Shown: positions 39,407 to 48,966 of the stretch, in pieces
Layout of the letters: every line of letters starts with the position of its first letter
Numbering within the stretch: position 1 is the stretch's first letter
Assembly (NCBI RefSeq): GCF_945285465.1
Contig: NZ_CALYQK010000001.1
Location: forward strand, 61,694 to 125,693
Direction of reading: 5' to 3'
Length of the DNA: 64,000 nt
Source of the DNA: an uncultured Bartonella sp.
Lineage (GTDB): Bacteria > Pseudomonadota > Alphaproteobacteria > Rhizobiales > Rhizobiaceae
Notes under the pieces: generated by a model
What the model saw: only the letters and a program-made list of their open reading frames with translations
Database searches by the model: none
Told to the model about the DNA's origin: nothing
Translations under genes and position numbers: made by a program

Positions 39407-40057
39407 ATGAATAATACGTTGGAAAAAACCGGCCTTGAGTTGATTGACGACTTGCAACAAGAAATTTCGGCGTGCCGGATATGCTATGATAAACCTTTGT
39501 TTTTACCGGCACTGCCGCACCAGCCACGCCCTGTTGCATATCTGTCGTCAACAGCACGCATTGCCATTGCCGGTCAGGCTCCCGGGCTTCGTGTGCACAA
39601 AACCGGCATTCCTTTCAATGACCCATCTGGAAAACGTCTGCGCCAATGGCTTGGTGTAAACCGCGATAGCTTTTATGATAGAAAAAAATTCGCTATTGTA
39701 CCAATGGCATTTTGTTTTCCCGGCTATAGTAAAACAAAAAGTGATCTTCCTCCACGCAAAGAGTGCCGGATGGCATGGCATAAGCGCATTTTCGATGCGA
39801 TGCCACAAATTGAACTCGTTATTGCAATCGGTGGCTACGCGCAAAAATATCATATCGCCAATCTGAAAGAAAAAAATGTTACAGAAACGGTAAAATCATG
39901 GAAAATTATTCTACCTGTGCGTCAGGCTGGTGGATATTACGTTCTTCCATTACCCCACCCTTCATGGAGAAATACTCACTGGATCAAAAATAACCCATGG
40001 TTTGAGAGTGAATTACTGCCGAAACTGAAATCACTCGTAGAACGCTATATAACTTAA
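39407..40057 (+). CDS. Uracil-DNA glycosylase family protein, probably Fe-S type
   Basis: The fold markers are AGQAPGLRVHKTGIPFNDPSGKRLRQWLG (glycosylase motif A) and LPHPSWRN (motif B with catalytic-loop His). Four cysteines, C23, C26, C103 and C120, have nearly the spacing of the 4Fe-4S ligands in family-4 uracil-DNA glycosylases. The enzyme likely removes uracil from DNA in the cytoplasm. The track start (ATG 39407, 216 residues) is used. It stands alone upstream of the Lrp/AsnC gene. Confidence 0.85.
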   Translation: MNNTLEKTGLELIDDLQQEISACRICYDKPLFLPALPHQPRPVAYLSSTARIAIAGQAPGLRVHKTGIPFNDPSGKRLRQWLGVNRDSFYDRKKFAIVPMAFCFPGYSKTKSDLPPRKECRMAWHKRIFDAMPQIELVIAIGGYAQKYHIANLKEKNVTETVKSWKIILPVRQAGGYYVLPLPHPSWRNTHWIKNNPWFESELLPKLKSLVERYIT

Positions 40058-40149
40058 ATTGTAGAATATTTTTTATTTATTACTATTAAAATGGAATTAT
40101 TTTTTATATAATGGTTTTAAGTACAACTCTATTATTTTTGGATGTCATA

Positions 40150-40635
40150 ATGGATCGCCTTGATAGAAAAATCCTCCGTCTCTTACAGGAAGACGCAACG
40201 CTCGCGGTGGCTGATATCGCCAAGAAAGTCGGACTTTCGACAACACCTTGCTGGCGACGGATTCAAAAACTTGAAGAAGACGGTGTTATTCAGCGTCGTG
40301 TTGCCGTTCTTTCACCGGAAAAAGTCAATACAAGGGTGACGGTTTTTGTTTCGGTTAGAACCGGCGCGCACAACCACGAATGGCTAAAACGATTTTCGGA
40401 GGTTGTTCATGCATTCCCCGAAGTTGTGGAGTTCTACCGGATGAGTGGCGATGTCGATTACCTTTTAAGAGTAGTCGTTCCAGATATCGCCGCCTATGAC
40501 GTTTTTTATAAAAAACTGATTGCAAAAATCGACATAAGGGATGTTTCCTCGGCCTTTGCAATGGAACAAATCAAATATACGACAGAGCTCCCGCTTGACT
40601 ACATGATAATAGAGAAAGAAGTAAACCACCTTTAG
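40150..40635 (+). CDS. Lrp/AsnC family transcriptional regulator
   Basis: The N-terminal winged-helix domain begins MDRLDRKILRLLQEDATLAVADIAKKVGLSTTPCWRRIQKLEEDGVI. The C-terminal RAM ligand domain contains FPEVVEFYRMSGDVDYLLRVVVPDIAAYDVFYKK. ATG 40150 gives the canonical N-terminus and 161 residues, so the track's GTG/ATG at 40111 is too far upstream. It is followed after 2 bases by thiM, which is unusual for this family. The ligand is unknown, most likely an amino acid. Confidence 0.9.
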   Translation: MDRLDRKILRLLQEDATLAVADIAKKVGLSTTPCWRRIQKLEEDGVIQRRVAVLSPEKVNTRVTVFVSVRTGAHNHEWLKRFSEVVHAFPEVVEFYRMSGDVDYLLRVVVPDIAAYDVFYKKLIAKIDIRDVSSAFAMEQIKYTTELPLDYMIIEKEVNHL

Positions 40636-40637
40636 AC

Positions 40638-41441
40638 ATGTTTCCTAATCTCGATTCACGGATTGGCATCAGCAATCTGAGAGAAACACGCCCTCTCGTT
40701 CAGTGCCTTACCAATGATGTGGCGATGAATTTTTGTGCCAATGTTGTTACAGCGCTCGGCGCTTCGCCCGTTATGGCTTTTGCGCCGGAAGAGGCTGGCG
40801 ACTTTGTCGCGTCAGCCAATGCTGTTACTACAAATATCGGTACCCTAACGAACGAAAGATATTCGGGAATTTGTCTGGCGATGACACGGGCAAAAGAGCT
40901 TGGCAAGCCGGTTGTCTTTGATCCTGTTGCGCATTTTGTTACTCCGTTCCGCCAAAGTGCCTGCCACCATCTTCTCGCCCTAAACCCGTCGATCATCCGC
41001 GGCAATGCGTCAGAAATTGTTGCTTTTAGCAACAAAACAAACGCCAATGGTGTTGATAGTTGCAACGAGGGCGAGCAACGTTTTTCTGCCGCCGTTAAGC
41101 TTTCCCAACGCACAAAAGCGATAGTCGCAATGTCGGGTGAAACCGATTTTATTACCGACGGGAAAAACCATTGGTTGATTACGGGTGGTGATGCTTTGAT
41201 GTCCAAAGTTTCTGCGACCGGCTGTGCCCTTACCTGTGTTACCGGCGCCTTTGCCGCTTTGGCACCCGACAGGTTGCTCGAAACCACAATTGCTGCTTTT
41301 GCCACATTTTCGGCGGCCGGAAAAATCGCAGCCGCCAGTGCCAAAGGCCCCGGCAGTTTTGTGCCGCTTTTTCTTGATGCACTTTCAACGATTGATGAAC
41401 AATGTGTTGCTGAAACGGTTAAGGTCGTTTCATGGCACTAA
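40638..41441 (+). CDS. thiM: Hydroxyethylthiazole kinase
   Basis: ThiM phosphorylates the thiazole alcohol moiety for thiamine salvage. The family patterns QCLTNDVAMNFCANVVTALGASPVMAFAPEE and KPVVFDPVAHFVTPFR are clear. LSQRTKAIVAMSGETDFITDG follows, with the anion-hole motif in SATGCALTCVTGAFAA. The length of 267 is normal. No other thiamine gene and no TPP riboswitch is visible here, so salvage rather than de novo synthesis is implied for this locus. It is coupled to an upstream Lrp-type regulator and converges on cobT. Confidence 0.93.
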   Translation: MFPNLDSRIGISNLRETRPLVQCLTNDVAMNFCANVVTALGASPVMAFAPEEAGDFVASANAVTTNIGTLTNERYSGICLAMTRAKELGKPVVFDPVAHFVTPFRQSACHHLLALNPSIIRGNASEIVAFSNKTNANGVDSCNEGEQRFSAAVKLSQRTKAIVAMSGETDFITDGKNHWLITGGDALMSKVSATGCALTCVTGAFAALAPDRLLETTIAAFATFSAAGKIAAASAKGPGSFVPLFLDALSTIDEQCVAETVKVVSWH

Positions 41442-41446
41442 AATCA

Positions 41447-42454
41447 TCAGATTTTAATTCCGGCTTGTTCAAATGTTGCCATTTGTGAATGGGTCAACAC
41501 TGCCGCTTTAACAACACCGGCAGCAATCGCTGCACCAGTCCCCTCGCCCAGACGCATTCCAAGATCAAGAAGCGGTTTTTTTCCGATTCTATCCAACAAA
41601 CGCCGATGGGCCGGCTCTGCCGAAACATGCCCGGCTATACAATGGTCCAACGCATGGGGATTGGCCTTGTGAAGAATTGCGGCTGCCGCGGTGACAACAA
41701 AACCGTCGAGGATTACGGGAATTTTTTCCATGCGCGCGGCAAGAATGGCACCGACCATTGCGGCTATTTCGCGTCCACCTAGTCGACGCATCACTTCAAA
41801 CGGGTCAGCAAGGTGGTCTTTGTGCAGTTCGACCGCCTTTTTGACTGCGGCAATTTTACGCCGGTAATAATCACCTTTCGAGCCAGTGCCAGGCCCTGTC
41901 CATTCTTCAGCCTTGCCGCCATAAAGCGCTAGCGATAGTGCCGAAGCAATGGTCGTATTACCAATTCCCATTTCGCCTAAGCAAAGAAGATCTGTGCCAC
42001 CGGCAATTGATTCCATGCCGAATGCCATCGTCGCTGCCGCCCCTCTTACATCCATTGCCGCATCTTTGGTAATATCCATTGTCGGATAATCCAGTGCCAG
42101 ATCGAATATTTTCAGGCCAAGGTCATAAGCAACACAGATCTGGTTGATAGCTGCCCCTCCGGCGGCAAAGTTTTCAACCATTTGTTGGGTTACCGCGCGC
42201 GGCACCGGCGTAACATTTTCATCTGTCACACCGTGATTACCGGCAAAGACCGCCACCAATGGCCTTGTAACAATTGGTCTTTCTTTTCCACGCCATCCGG
42301 CATACCAAAGCGCAAGATCCTCAAGTCGACCCAATGCGCCTTCGGGTTTTGTCAATTCCAGCTCGCGCTTTCTTGCTAATCTAATGGCGTTTTCATCCGG
42401 ATCGGGTAAATTTGCTAATAAGGCACGAAAATCATCAAATGGACTAGCTGTCAC
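41447..42454 (-). CDS. cobT: Nicotinate-nucleotide-dimethylbenzimidazole phosphoribosyltransferase
   Basis: CobT (CobU in the aerobic naming) activates dimethylbenzimidazole for the lower ligand of cobalamin. Motifs include VAVFAGNHGVTDENVTPVPRAVTQQMVENFAAGGAAINQI and GEMGIGNTTIASALS. The late EGTGAAIAAGVVKAAV carries the catalytic Glu region. I start at GTG 42454 (335 residues, MTASPFDDFRALLANLPD) with GAAGG upstream; the track's TTG 42475 lacks such support. It is divergent from cobS. Confidence 0.93.
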   Translation of the reverse strand: MTASPFDDFRALLANLPDPDENAIRLARKRELELTKPEGALGRLEDLALWYAGWRGKERPIVTRPLVAVFAGNHGVTDENVTPVPRAVTQQMVENFAAGGAAINQICVAYDLGLKIFDLALDYPTMDITKDAAMDVRGAAATMAFGMESIAGGTDLLCLGEMGIGNTTIASALSLALYGGKAEEWTGPGTGSKGDYYRRKIAAVKKAVELHKDHLADPFEVMRRLGGREIAAMVGAILAARMEKIPVILDGFVVTAAAAILHKANPHALDHCIAGHVSAEPAHRRLLDRIGKKPLLDLGMRLGEGTGAAIAAGVVKAAVLTHSQMATFEQAGIKI

Positions 42455-42551
42455 GAAAAAACACCCTTCAAACAATTATCAACGAATAGAATCTGAGAGA
42501 AGAACGTTTTATAAGCAATTTAACTTCACTTTAACAGGAGTAAGACCAAAG

Positions 42552-43325
42552 TTGAGCGATTTTCTTGGGCCACTTATGCGTGCATTGGGGTTTCTTACCC
42601 GTTTACCGATAAAAAGTCGCTGGTTTTCTTTGTCGGGAGCAATATCCACCGATGCCGGCTATTTTCCTGTAGCTGGCGCAATTATCGGTTTTTTCACAGC
42701 TTTTTGTCTGTGTCTTGCATCTTTTATCGGATTTAACGACTGGGTATCGGCGATTATTGCTGTTTTCGCTACAATCGCTTTGACGGGTGCTCTTCATGAA
42801 GATGGCCTAGCCGATGTGGCTGATGCCTTTTTTGTCAGAAAATCGGTAGCAGAACGCCTGACGATCATGAAAGATTCGCGCATTGGCACCTATGGTACAC
42901 TTGCTTTGCTGTTTTCTGTCTTTTTACGTATTGCGCTTGTTGTGGCAATCTTGACAAGTCAGGGGCAGCTTCATGCCGCGGCTGCATTGATTGTCAGTGA
43001 AGCTGCCAGCCGTGGTGGAATGGTCTGGTTTTGGCGCGGTCTTCCCCTTGCCCGGAAAAATGGTACAGCCGCCTTAGCTGGTGAACCAACGCGATTCGTC
43101 TTGCGAAAAGCTTTGATTTTGACTTTGCTGATTGTTGTAATTTTTGGTAGTTTATGTTTCGGCGTTCTCTGGATTATTGGGTGCCTTCTCGTATTATTGT
43201 TGTTTATAAGGTTTTTTTCGACAGTTTGTTGCAGACGGATCGGTGGTTATACGGGTGATACTCTGGGTGCTATACAGCAATGCCTAACTGTTCTAATATT
43301 AGCGTTGACCTGCATCGTTCATTGA
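42552..43325 (+). CDS. cobS: Adenosylcobinamide-GDP ribazoletransferase (cobalamin synthase)
   Basis: CobS joins adenosylcobinamide-GDP to alpha-ribazole in the membrane. About six hydrophobic spans are present, and the family motif GALHEDGLADVADAFF (acidic metal site) is intact, with KDSRIGTYG following. I place the start at TTG 42552, with AGGAG about 11 bases upstream, giving 257 residues. The ATG at 42576 has no ribosome site, and the track's longer frame runs into cobT. It is divergent from cobT; the 97-base gap leaves no room for a full cobalamin riboswitch. Confidence 0.92.
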   Translation: MSDFLGPLMRALGFLTRLPIKSRWFSLSGAISTDAGYFPVAGAIIGFFTAFCLCLASFIGFNDWVSAIIAVFATIALTGALHEDGLADVADAFFVRKSVAERLTIMKDSRIGTYGTLALLFSVFLRIALVVAILTSQGQLHAAAALIVSEAASRGGMVWFWRGLPLARKNGTAALAGEPTRFVLRKALILTLLIVVIFGSLCFGVLWIIGCLLVLLLFIRFFSTVCCRRIGGYTGDTLGAIQQCLTVLILALTCIVH

Positions 43326-43361
43326 TAACTTTACCCCCGTCCTGTCGCGGAAAGAAACTCC

Positions 43362-44051
43362 ATGAAACCATTCTGGATTATCATCGCCTGTGTTGCACTT
43401 ATTGTCATTGTTTTTTTAGCCTACAATAATGCCCAAACAATAAACACCGATAGACTAGCCCAGCTAAGTTATTACGGTATATGGGGACTTGCCGCTTCAT
43501 CTGCTCTGCTCGGTTCGGGAATAAAACTCGGCGATGCTTTGCGCAATATTGCTATCTGGCTTGTCATTATCTTTGCACTTATGGCAGCCTATAGTTTGCG
43601 TTATGAATTACAGGATTTTGCCAGCCGTGTCAGCGCCGGAATTATTCCCGGAAGCCCCGTTACGCGCTATAGTGAAAACGGTAAAGCGGTCAGTCTTGAA
43701 CGCTCGGCAAATGGACATTTCCAATCACGCGCTTTTGTCAATGATACGCCAATTACAATGACCGTCGATACAGGCGCTTCAACCGTTGTTCTCAGTTATG
43801 CTGATGCCATAGCAGCAAAAATAAATGTCGGCAATTTAAGTTTTACCTTTCGCGTCAACACGGCCAATGGCGACACTTATGCCGCCCCGATTATGATTAA
43901 TTCGTTGAAAATCGGTGATATCGAACGTGACAATGTTCATGCTCTGGTTAGCAGAGCCGGTGATCTTTCGGGTAGTTTGTTGGGAATGAGCTTTCTTGAC
44001 CGCCTGTCAGGATATTCTGTTCGTGGCGATCGTCTGATACTGGTTGACTGA
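43362..44051 (+). CDS. Retropepsin-like aspartic protease, membrane-anchored (TIGR02281 type)
   Basis: This 229-residue protein starts with two or three hydrophobic segments (residues 3-21, 38-55 and 62-80). It continues with a periplasmic or exposed retropepsin-like domain with the active-site motif TVDTGAS (D136) and the later hydrophobic GSLLGMSFLDRLSG, typical of the clan AA family conserved in alphaproteobacteria. Such proteins act as dimers; substrates are unknown. GGAAAG precedes the ATG. It is close downstream of cobS, but no functional link is known. Confidence 0.88.
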   Translation: MKPFWIIIACVALIVIVFLAYNNAQTINTDRLAQLSYYGIWGLAASSALLGSGIKLGDALRNIAIWLVIIFALMAAYSLRYELQDFASRVSAGIIPGSPVTRYSENGKAVSLERSANGHFQSRAFVNDTPITMTVDTGASTVVLSYADAIAAKINVGNLSFTFRVNTANGDTYAAPIMINSLKIGDIERDNVHALVSRAGDLSGSLLGMSFLDRLSGYSVRGDRLILVD

Positions 44052-44119
44052 AATTAGCTTTACCTGCAGTAAGGTATTTTTCAAACGCACAAGTCCGGCT
44101 TATTCAATAAAAATCAGGC

Positions 44120-45100
44120 TTATTCTATATAAGAAAAGGCTTTTTTTAAAACCGTTGAGTTTGCCAGGCTGTCATTAGCTTCTGTCGATAAAATCTGGCG
44201 CCATTTTTTTGCCCCCTTGCGCCCCAGAAATAGACCCGTCATATGGCGCGTTACATGTGAAAGCCTGCCGCCGTTTTCGATGTGCTTGTCTATATATTCA
44301 CTCATTGCAGAAATCAGTGATGCGTCGTCCAAAGGCGCATGGCAATCATTATAAATCAGGCGATCAACATCGCGAAGCACAACTGGATTATGATAGACAT
44401 AGCGTCCGACCATCACACCATCAACGAAATTCAAATGATTGATGGCTTCATCAAGCGATTTAATCCCACCGTTTATCCCTATATATCGAACTTTATTTTG
44501 GTGTTTCAACTCGTAAACACGTTGGTAATCCAGTGGCGGAACATCTCTGTTTTCTTTCGGGCTCAATCCTTTTAACCACGCCTTGCGTGCATGCACCCAC
44601 AACGCATCGCCGCCACTTTGCCACACCGCCACAGCCAAATTATCAAGCGCCTCGCTGACATTCTGTTCGTCAACACCAATCCGACATTTCACCGTAACAG
44701 GAATGGAAACCGCAGCCTTCATCTTCTCGACAATTTGCCCTACCAGATCCGGTTCGAGCATAAGGCAGGCACCGAACGCACCTGACTGTACCCGATCGGA
44801 GGGACAACCGACATTGAGATTAATTTCATCATAGCCGAAATCTGCGCCAATTTTTGCCGCTTCGGCAAGTTTATCGGATGAAGCCCCCCCGAGTTGCAAT
44901 GCAAGCGGATGCTCGGCTTTGTCAAAACCCAACAAACATTCTCTTTTCCCGTGGATTACAGCATCGGCAACCACCATTTCCGTGTAAAGCAGCGAATTTC
45001 TTGTCAATAAACGATGGAAGTAACGGCAATGTCTGTCGGTCCAATCAAGCATTGGCGCGATGGCAAATTTCGGCTTTTCATTTTCATCGTAAATTGCCAT
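44120..45100 (-). CDS. dusA: tRNA-dihydrouridine synthase A
   Basis: DusA reduces uridine 20/20a in the tRNA D-loop with FMN and NADPH. The TIM-barrel N-terminus IAPMLDWTDRHCRYFHR, the catalytic cysteine in NLNVGCPSDRVQ and the FMN-phosphate region GINGGI are present. The DusA-type insertion LGRKGAKKWRQ is at the C-terminus. The length of 326 fits DusA. Confidence 0.93.
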   Translation of the reverse strand: MAIYDENEKPKFAIAPMLDWTDRHCRYFHRLLTRNSLLYTEMVVADAVIHGKRECLLGFDKAEHPLALQLGGASSDKLAEAAKIGADFGYDEINLNVGCPSDRVQSGAFGACLMLEPDLVGQIVEKMKAAVSIPVTVKCRIGVDEQNVSEALDNLAVAVWQSGGDALWVHARKAWLKGLSPKENRDVPPLDYQRVYELKHQNKVRYIGINGGIKSLDEAINHLNFVDGVMVGRYVYHNPVVLRDVDRLIYNDCHAPLDDASLISAMSEYIDKHIENGGRLSHVTRHMTGLFLGRKGAKKWRQILSTEANDSLANSTVLKKAFSYIE

Positions 45101-45153
45101 TTTGGATAATGTCCGATTTGTCGTTTCAGTTTTGTTTGCTTATTTAAACTCGC

Positions 45154-46299
45154 TTAAATAAGCCATGATTTGAGCCGTTCCATTGCTTCGGAAATTGCTT
45201 CCGGCGCTCCAGCGTAGGAAAATCGTATTGTGCGGTTTCCCTCCAAAGTATCGAAATCTATGCCGAGGGTTGCAGCAACATTTGTCTTATCGAGCATCTG
45301 TCTGGCAAATTCGCTGCTATCATTGCTATATTTTGAAACGTCACAATAGGCGTAAAATGCACCATCCATAGGGGCAAGTAATGTCAGCCCCAAAAGTGGC
45401 AGGTTTTTCTTCAATTGTTCGCGGTTAATACGGTAGCTATCTTTGACTTTTTCAAGTTCTGCCGTTGCATCAAAAGCAGAAATTGCCGCAATCTGTGATA
45501 GTTCGGGTGCTGAAATATAAAGGTTTTGTGCAATCCGTTCGACCGCGCGAACGGCATTTACCGGCAAGACCATCCAACCGATACGCCAGCCCGTCATGCA
45601 ATAATATTTGGAAAACGAGTTTATAACCACAACTTCGTCGCTAAAAGACAAGGCCGTAATATCGGGAGCGGAAAAATTAAGCCGGTGATAAATTTCGTCA
45701 GATATCACCGTTATATTATTATCGCCGCAAAATTTTATGATTTCTTCAAGGTTACGACGCGAAACAGACGCGCCGGTGGGATTGCTGGGCGAAGCAAACA
45801 ACACGCCTTTTAATGGTGTTTGCCTATGCGCTTTTTCTAGCATTGTAACATCAAAAAGCCCGCTGCCTTTGGTATCTATTTCCAGAACATTTAACCCTAG
45901 CGATTTCATAATATTGCGATAGGCCGGATAACCGGGCCTTGTAATAGCGACCGTATCGCCACTATCGAACATCGTCAAAAATGCGAGATTGAAAGCAGCC
46001 GATGAGCCCGTCGTGACGGCAATGCGTTCGGGCGAAATAGTGAGATGATGGTGTTCGTCGTAATAGTTGGCAACCTTTTCCCGTAAAAGTGGCAAACCTA
46101 ACGAATCGGTATAACCTAGATGGCCATCTTTAAGAGCTTTTTCAGCAGCCTCGAGGACAAGCCGCGGGCAACAGGCTGCCGGTTGTCCGACAGCCATAGA
46201 AATAACGGGTTGATCTGCTTTTTTCTTTTTGTTGGCAGCCGCAAGGACGTCCATAGCAAAAAAGGGATCAACATCACTTCTTTTAGATAGACGAATCAT
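45154..46299 (-). CDS. Pyridoxal-phosphate aminotransferase, class I/II
   Basis: This is a fold-type I aminotransferase of the aspartate/tyrosine family. The PLP lysine is in VINSFSKYYCMTGWRIGW, the cofactor-phosphate region is TGSSAAFNLAF, and FASPSNPTGASVS and SDEIYHRLNF are conserved. The start ATG 46299 (381 residues) has GGAGG 5 bases upstream, so the track's GTG/ATG further out is rejected. The exact amino acid is undetermined. Confidence 0.9.
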   Translation of the reverse strand: MIRLSKRSDVDPFFAMDVLAAANKKKKADQPVISMAVGQPAACCPRLVLEAAEKALKDGHLGYTDSLGLPLLREKVANYYDEHHHLTISPERIAVTTGSSAAFNLAFLTMFDSGDTVAITRPGYPAYRNIMKSLGLNVLEIDTKGSGLFDVTMLEKAHRQTPLKGVLFASPSNPTGASVSRRNLEEIIKFCGDNNITVISDEIYHRLNFSAPDITALSFSDEVVVINSFSKYYCMTGWRIGWMVLPVNAVRAVERIAQNLYISAPELSQIAAISAFDATAELEKVKDSYRINREQLKKNLPLLGLTLLAPMDGAFYAYCDVSKYSNDSSEFARQMLDKTNVAATLGIDFDTLEGNRTIRFSYAGAPEAISEAMERLKSWLI

Positions 46300-46418
46300 A
46301 CTGGCCTCCAGATAAAAAAACATATAAATTCAAAAAATGTGCCGCACAATTGCCTGAAAGCTATGACTAGAATAACAAAAACATGTATCTCTGCTCTTAG
46401 GGGCTCAGGAGAGTATCT

Positions 46419-47837
46419 ATGAAGATAGAGTTGCAGACATTTAGACAAAACGTCTTGTCATTCATAAAACAATCAATCAACCTTTTCCTGCACTGTGCGT
46501 TAGCATTATTGCTGGTTATTGCACCAACTCTTCAGGTTGCGCAAGCCCAGTCTCAATCTGTGCCGGTTATTCGGGATGCTGAAATTGAACAATTATTGGC
46601 TGATTATACGGCACCCATTTTTAAAGCGGCCGGGGTAAAAAACAAAATTCAGATCATTATTGTGAACGATCAGAGTTTTAATGCTTTTGTTGATGGCCAA
46701 CGTATGTTTGTAAATATTGGTGCCCTTATGACGGCTGAAACACCGAATGAAATTATCGGTGTCATTGCCCACGAAACCGGGCACCTTGCCAACGGGCATC
46801 AGCAACGCTTACGTGAACAATTAAAACGGGCACAAACCATGGCTGTTATCGGAATGCTGTTGGGTATTGGTGCCGGCATCGCCGGTGCATCGACCGGCAA
46901 CACTTCTGCGGCGGGAGCCGGTGGCGGTATTGCGGCAGGAAGTAACGAAATGGCGATGCGAACATTACTCAATTATCAACGCAGCGAAGAATCTGCCGCC
47001 GATAGAGCTGCGGTCAATTATCTTAATGCAACAGGTCAATCGACCAAAGGAATGTTGATAACATTTGAACGGTTCTCAAGCGCCTTGGCCCTATCGGGGT
47101 CTAAACCCGATCCGTACAGAATAAGCCATCCTTTGCCGCGTGAACGTATTGCCGCATTGGAAACACTTGCCAAACAAAGCCCTTATTATGACAAAAAAGA
47201 CCCGCCCGAATTGCAGTTACGCCATGATATGGCGCGAGCAAAAATTGCTGCTTATACCGGCCATTTTACCGAATTGCGGCGCATGTTCAAAGATAATCCG
47301 CGTGGGCTTCCTGCACGCTATGGTGAAGCGATTCTTGCTGTTCATAGCGGCTCGCCCAAAAATGCCGTTGTCAAAGTAAAAGATCTTATCAAAGACGAAC
47401 CGAAAAACCCGTTTTTTCAAGAACTTTTGGGGGATGCTCTCATAAAAGCAAATGACCCGGCCGGTGCCGCATCTGCCTACAAGCGTTCGGCCGAAATCGA
47501 CCCGCGCGGCTCTAGCCTTCTGCGCATTAATTATGGGCATGCTTTGTTGCTGACAAACGACCCCAAAAATGTACCCATTGCTATCAATGAAATACGCGAT
47601 GGCATTGCCAAAGAACCGGAATTTGCCGCCGGATATGGTTATCTCGCTTTGGCCTATGGCAGAAGCGGCCAGGTCGGACTAGCCGATCTTGCGACAGCAG
47701 ATATGCATTATTATAGTGGTAATCGTATTGAGGCTCGTATTTTTGCTACCCGGGCGCAACAAAAATTATCTCCCAAATCAGCAGAATGGTTGCGGGCGCA
47801 GGATATTCTTAATACAACACAATTGAAAAAAAGATAA
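46419..47837 (+). CDS. M48 family metalloprotease with C-terminal TPR repeats (BepA-like)
   Basis: The protein has a long N-terminal signal segment (hydrophobic at residues 20-42) and a periplasmic M48 zinc-protease domain with HETGH (118-122) and the third ligand in RSEESAADRAAV. It continues with TPR-like helical repeats from about residue 290 (NPFFQELLGDALIKANDPAGAASAYKRSAEI). This is the layout of BepA/YfgC, which controls outer-membrane protein assembly. AGGAG precedes the ATG. A DsbA-like gene follows after 13 bases, so they are likely cotranscribed. Confidence 0.92.
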   Translation: MKIELQTFRQNVLSFIKQSINLFLHCALALLLVIAPTLQVAQAQSQSVPVIRDAEIEQLLADYTAPIFKAAGVKNKIQIIIVNDQSFNAFVDGQRMFVNIGALMTAETPNEIIGVIAHETGHLANGHQQRLREQLKRAQTMAVIGMLLGIGAGIAGASTGNTSAAGAGGGIAAGSNEMAMRTLLNYQRSEESAADRAAVNYLNATGQSTKGMLITFERFSSALALSGSKPDPYRISHPLPRERIAALETLAKQSPYYDKKDPPELQLRHDMARAKIAAYTGHFTELRRMFKDNPRGLPARYGEAILAVHSGSPKNAVVKVKDLIKDEPKNPFFQELLGDALIKANDPAGAASAYKRSAEIDPRGSSLLRINYGHALLLTNDPKNVPIAINEIRDGIAKEPEFAAGYGYLALAYGRSGQVGLADLATADMHYYSGNRIEARIFATRAQQKLSPKSAEWLRAQDILNTTQLKKR

Positions 47838-47850
47838 CGAAAGTCGTGCC

Positions 47851-48708
47851 ATGAGATATATTCGATCATCGCTGAATTACAGAGGTATGCTGTGCGCCGG
47901 AATGATTGGGGGGCTCATCCTAATGGCTCCTTTAAATCACATAGCTCTTGCCGTTGATGGGGATAGCAACACTGTTGATACACTTAAAAATCAGTTGATA
48001 AATGACCCGAAATTTATCGAAGCAATCTCCGGTGCAGTCAAAACCGAAACAACCGACGATCACATCCGGCAAGTAGTTAAAGATTATCTTGTCAAAAATC
48101 CGGAGATAATGCTTGAAGTACAGGAGGCGTTGAACCGGCAACAGCAATATAAAACCGCTGAAAGCCAATCTGCTTCCATTTCCGCAATGAAGGATCAGAT
48201 TTTTAATTCGTCAGATGACGCGGTTCTAGGTAACCCGAAAGGCAAAATAACCCTCGTAGAGTTTTTCGATTTCAACTGCGGTTATTGCAAAAAATCATTT
48301 CCCGACATGCAGGAACTGATAAAAAATAATCCTGATTTGCGGGTTGTTTTAAAAGACTTTCCTATTTTAGGTAATGATTCGGTAAAAGCCCATATCGTTG
48401 CGCGGGCATTTTTGAAACTGATGCCTGAAAAATATGCCGCATTTCACCGTGAAATGCTGACAACCGATGGGCGTGGAACAGAAGAAAAAGCCATAAAAAC
48501 CGCGGTAAAACTTGGTGTAGACGAACAGAAACTGCGTCAAACAATGAAGGACGAGAAATTGCAACAATCCTTCATCGACAACGGGCAAATAGCCTATGCA
48601 TTGAATATCAATGGAACACCGTCTTATATTTTGGGCAACGAAGTTTTGGTTGGAGCGGTTGGCGAGGCGACTTTGAACAAAAAAATTGCGTTAATTAGAG
48701 AAAAATAG
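47851..48708 (+). CDS. DsbA family periplasmic thioredoxin-fold protein
   Basis: An N-terminal signal segment (GMIGGLILMAPLNHIALA) is followed by a helical region (residues 45-115) of the kind seen in ScsC/Com1-type oligomerising DsbA proteins. The thioredoxin fold then follows with active site CGYC (C143, C146) and cis-Pro loop NGTPSYILGNE. The helical stalk suggests a trimeric isomerase-like enzyme in the BdbD/DsbA-like Com1 group. It acts on disulfides in periplasmic proteins. It shares a transcript with the M48 protease. Confidence 0.88.
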   Translation: MRYIRSSLNYRGMLCAGMIGGLILMAPLNHIALAVDGDSNTVDTLKNQLINDPKFIEAISGAVKTETTDDHIRQVVKDYLVKNPEIMLEVQEALNRQQQYKTAESQSASISAMKDQIFNSSDDAVLGNPKGKITLVEFFDFNCGYCKKSFPDMQELIKNNPDLRVVLKDFPILGNDSVKAHIVARAFLKLMPEKYAAFHREMLTTDGRGTEEKAIKTAVKLGVDEQKLRQTMKDEKLQQSFIDNGQIAYALNINGTPSYILGNEVLVGAVGEATLNKKIALIREK

Positions 48709-48966
48709 CCTTTAATTGTGTGGACGCTGCTAAACTTTTGTTGACGCCGCCTGCCCTTACAGGAATTTACACTTTCGCTTTTATGCCAACATGCTTATAA
48801 ACGATTAAAGAATATAGCTGTGAACAAAGGATATCACAGCGTTGTAAAATGAAATTCTATTAAGTCTGCCGCAACTTTGAAAGTCGGACGGTAGATGGCA
48901 AGAGCCGCGATGGCTCTGGCTTTTAATAAAAAGAGCGGTCACGACGATCGAGGAGTAATAAAAAAG

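Noticed and set aside
40058-40149. TPP riboswitch ahead of the Lrp-thiM pair
   Set aside because: The region is short and AT-rich and lacks the conserved THI-box sequences.
42455-42551. Cobalamin riboswitch between cobT and cobS
   Set aside because: The gap is 97 bases with no B12-box-like sequence, too short for the full element.
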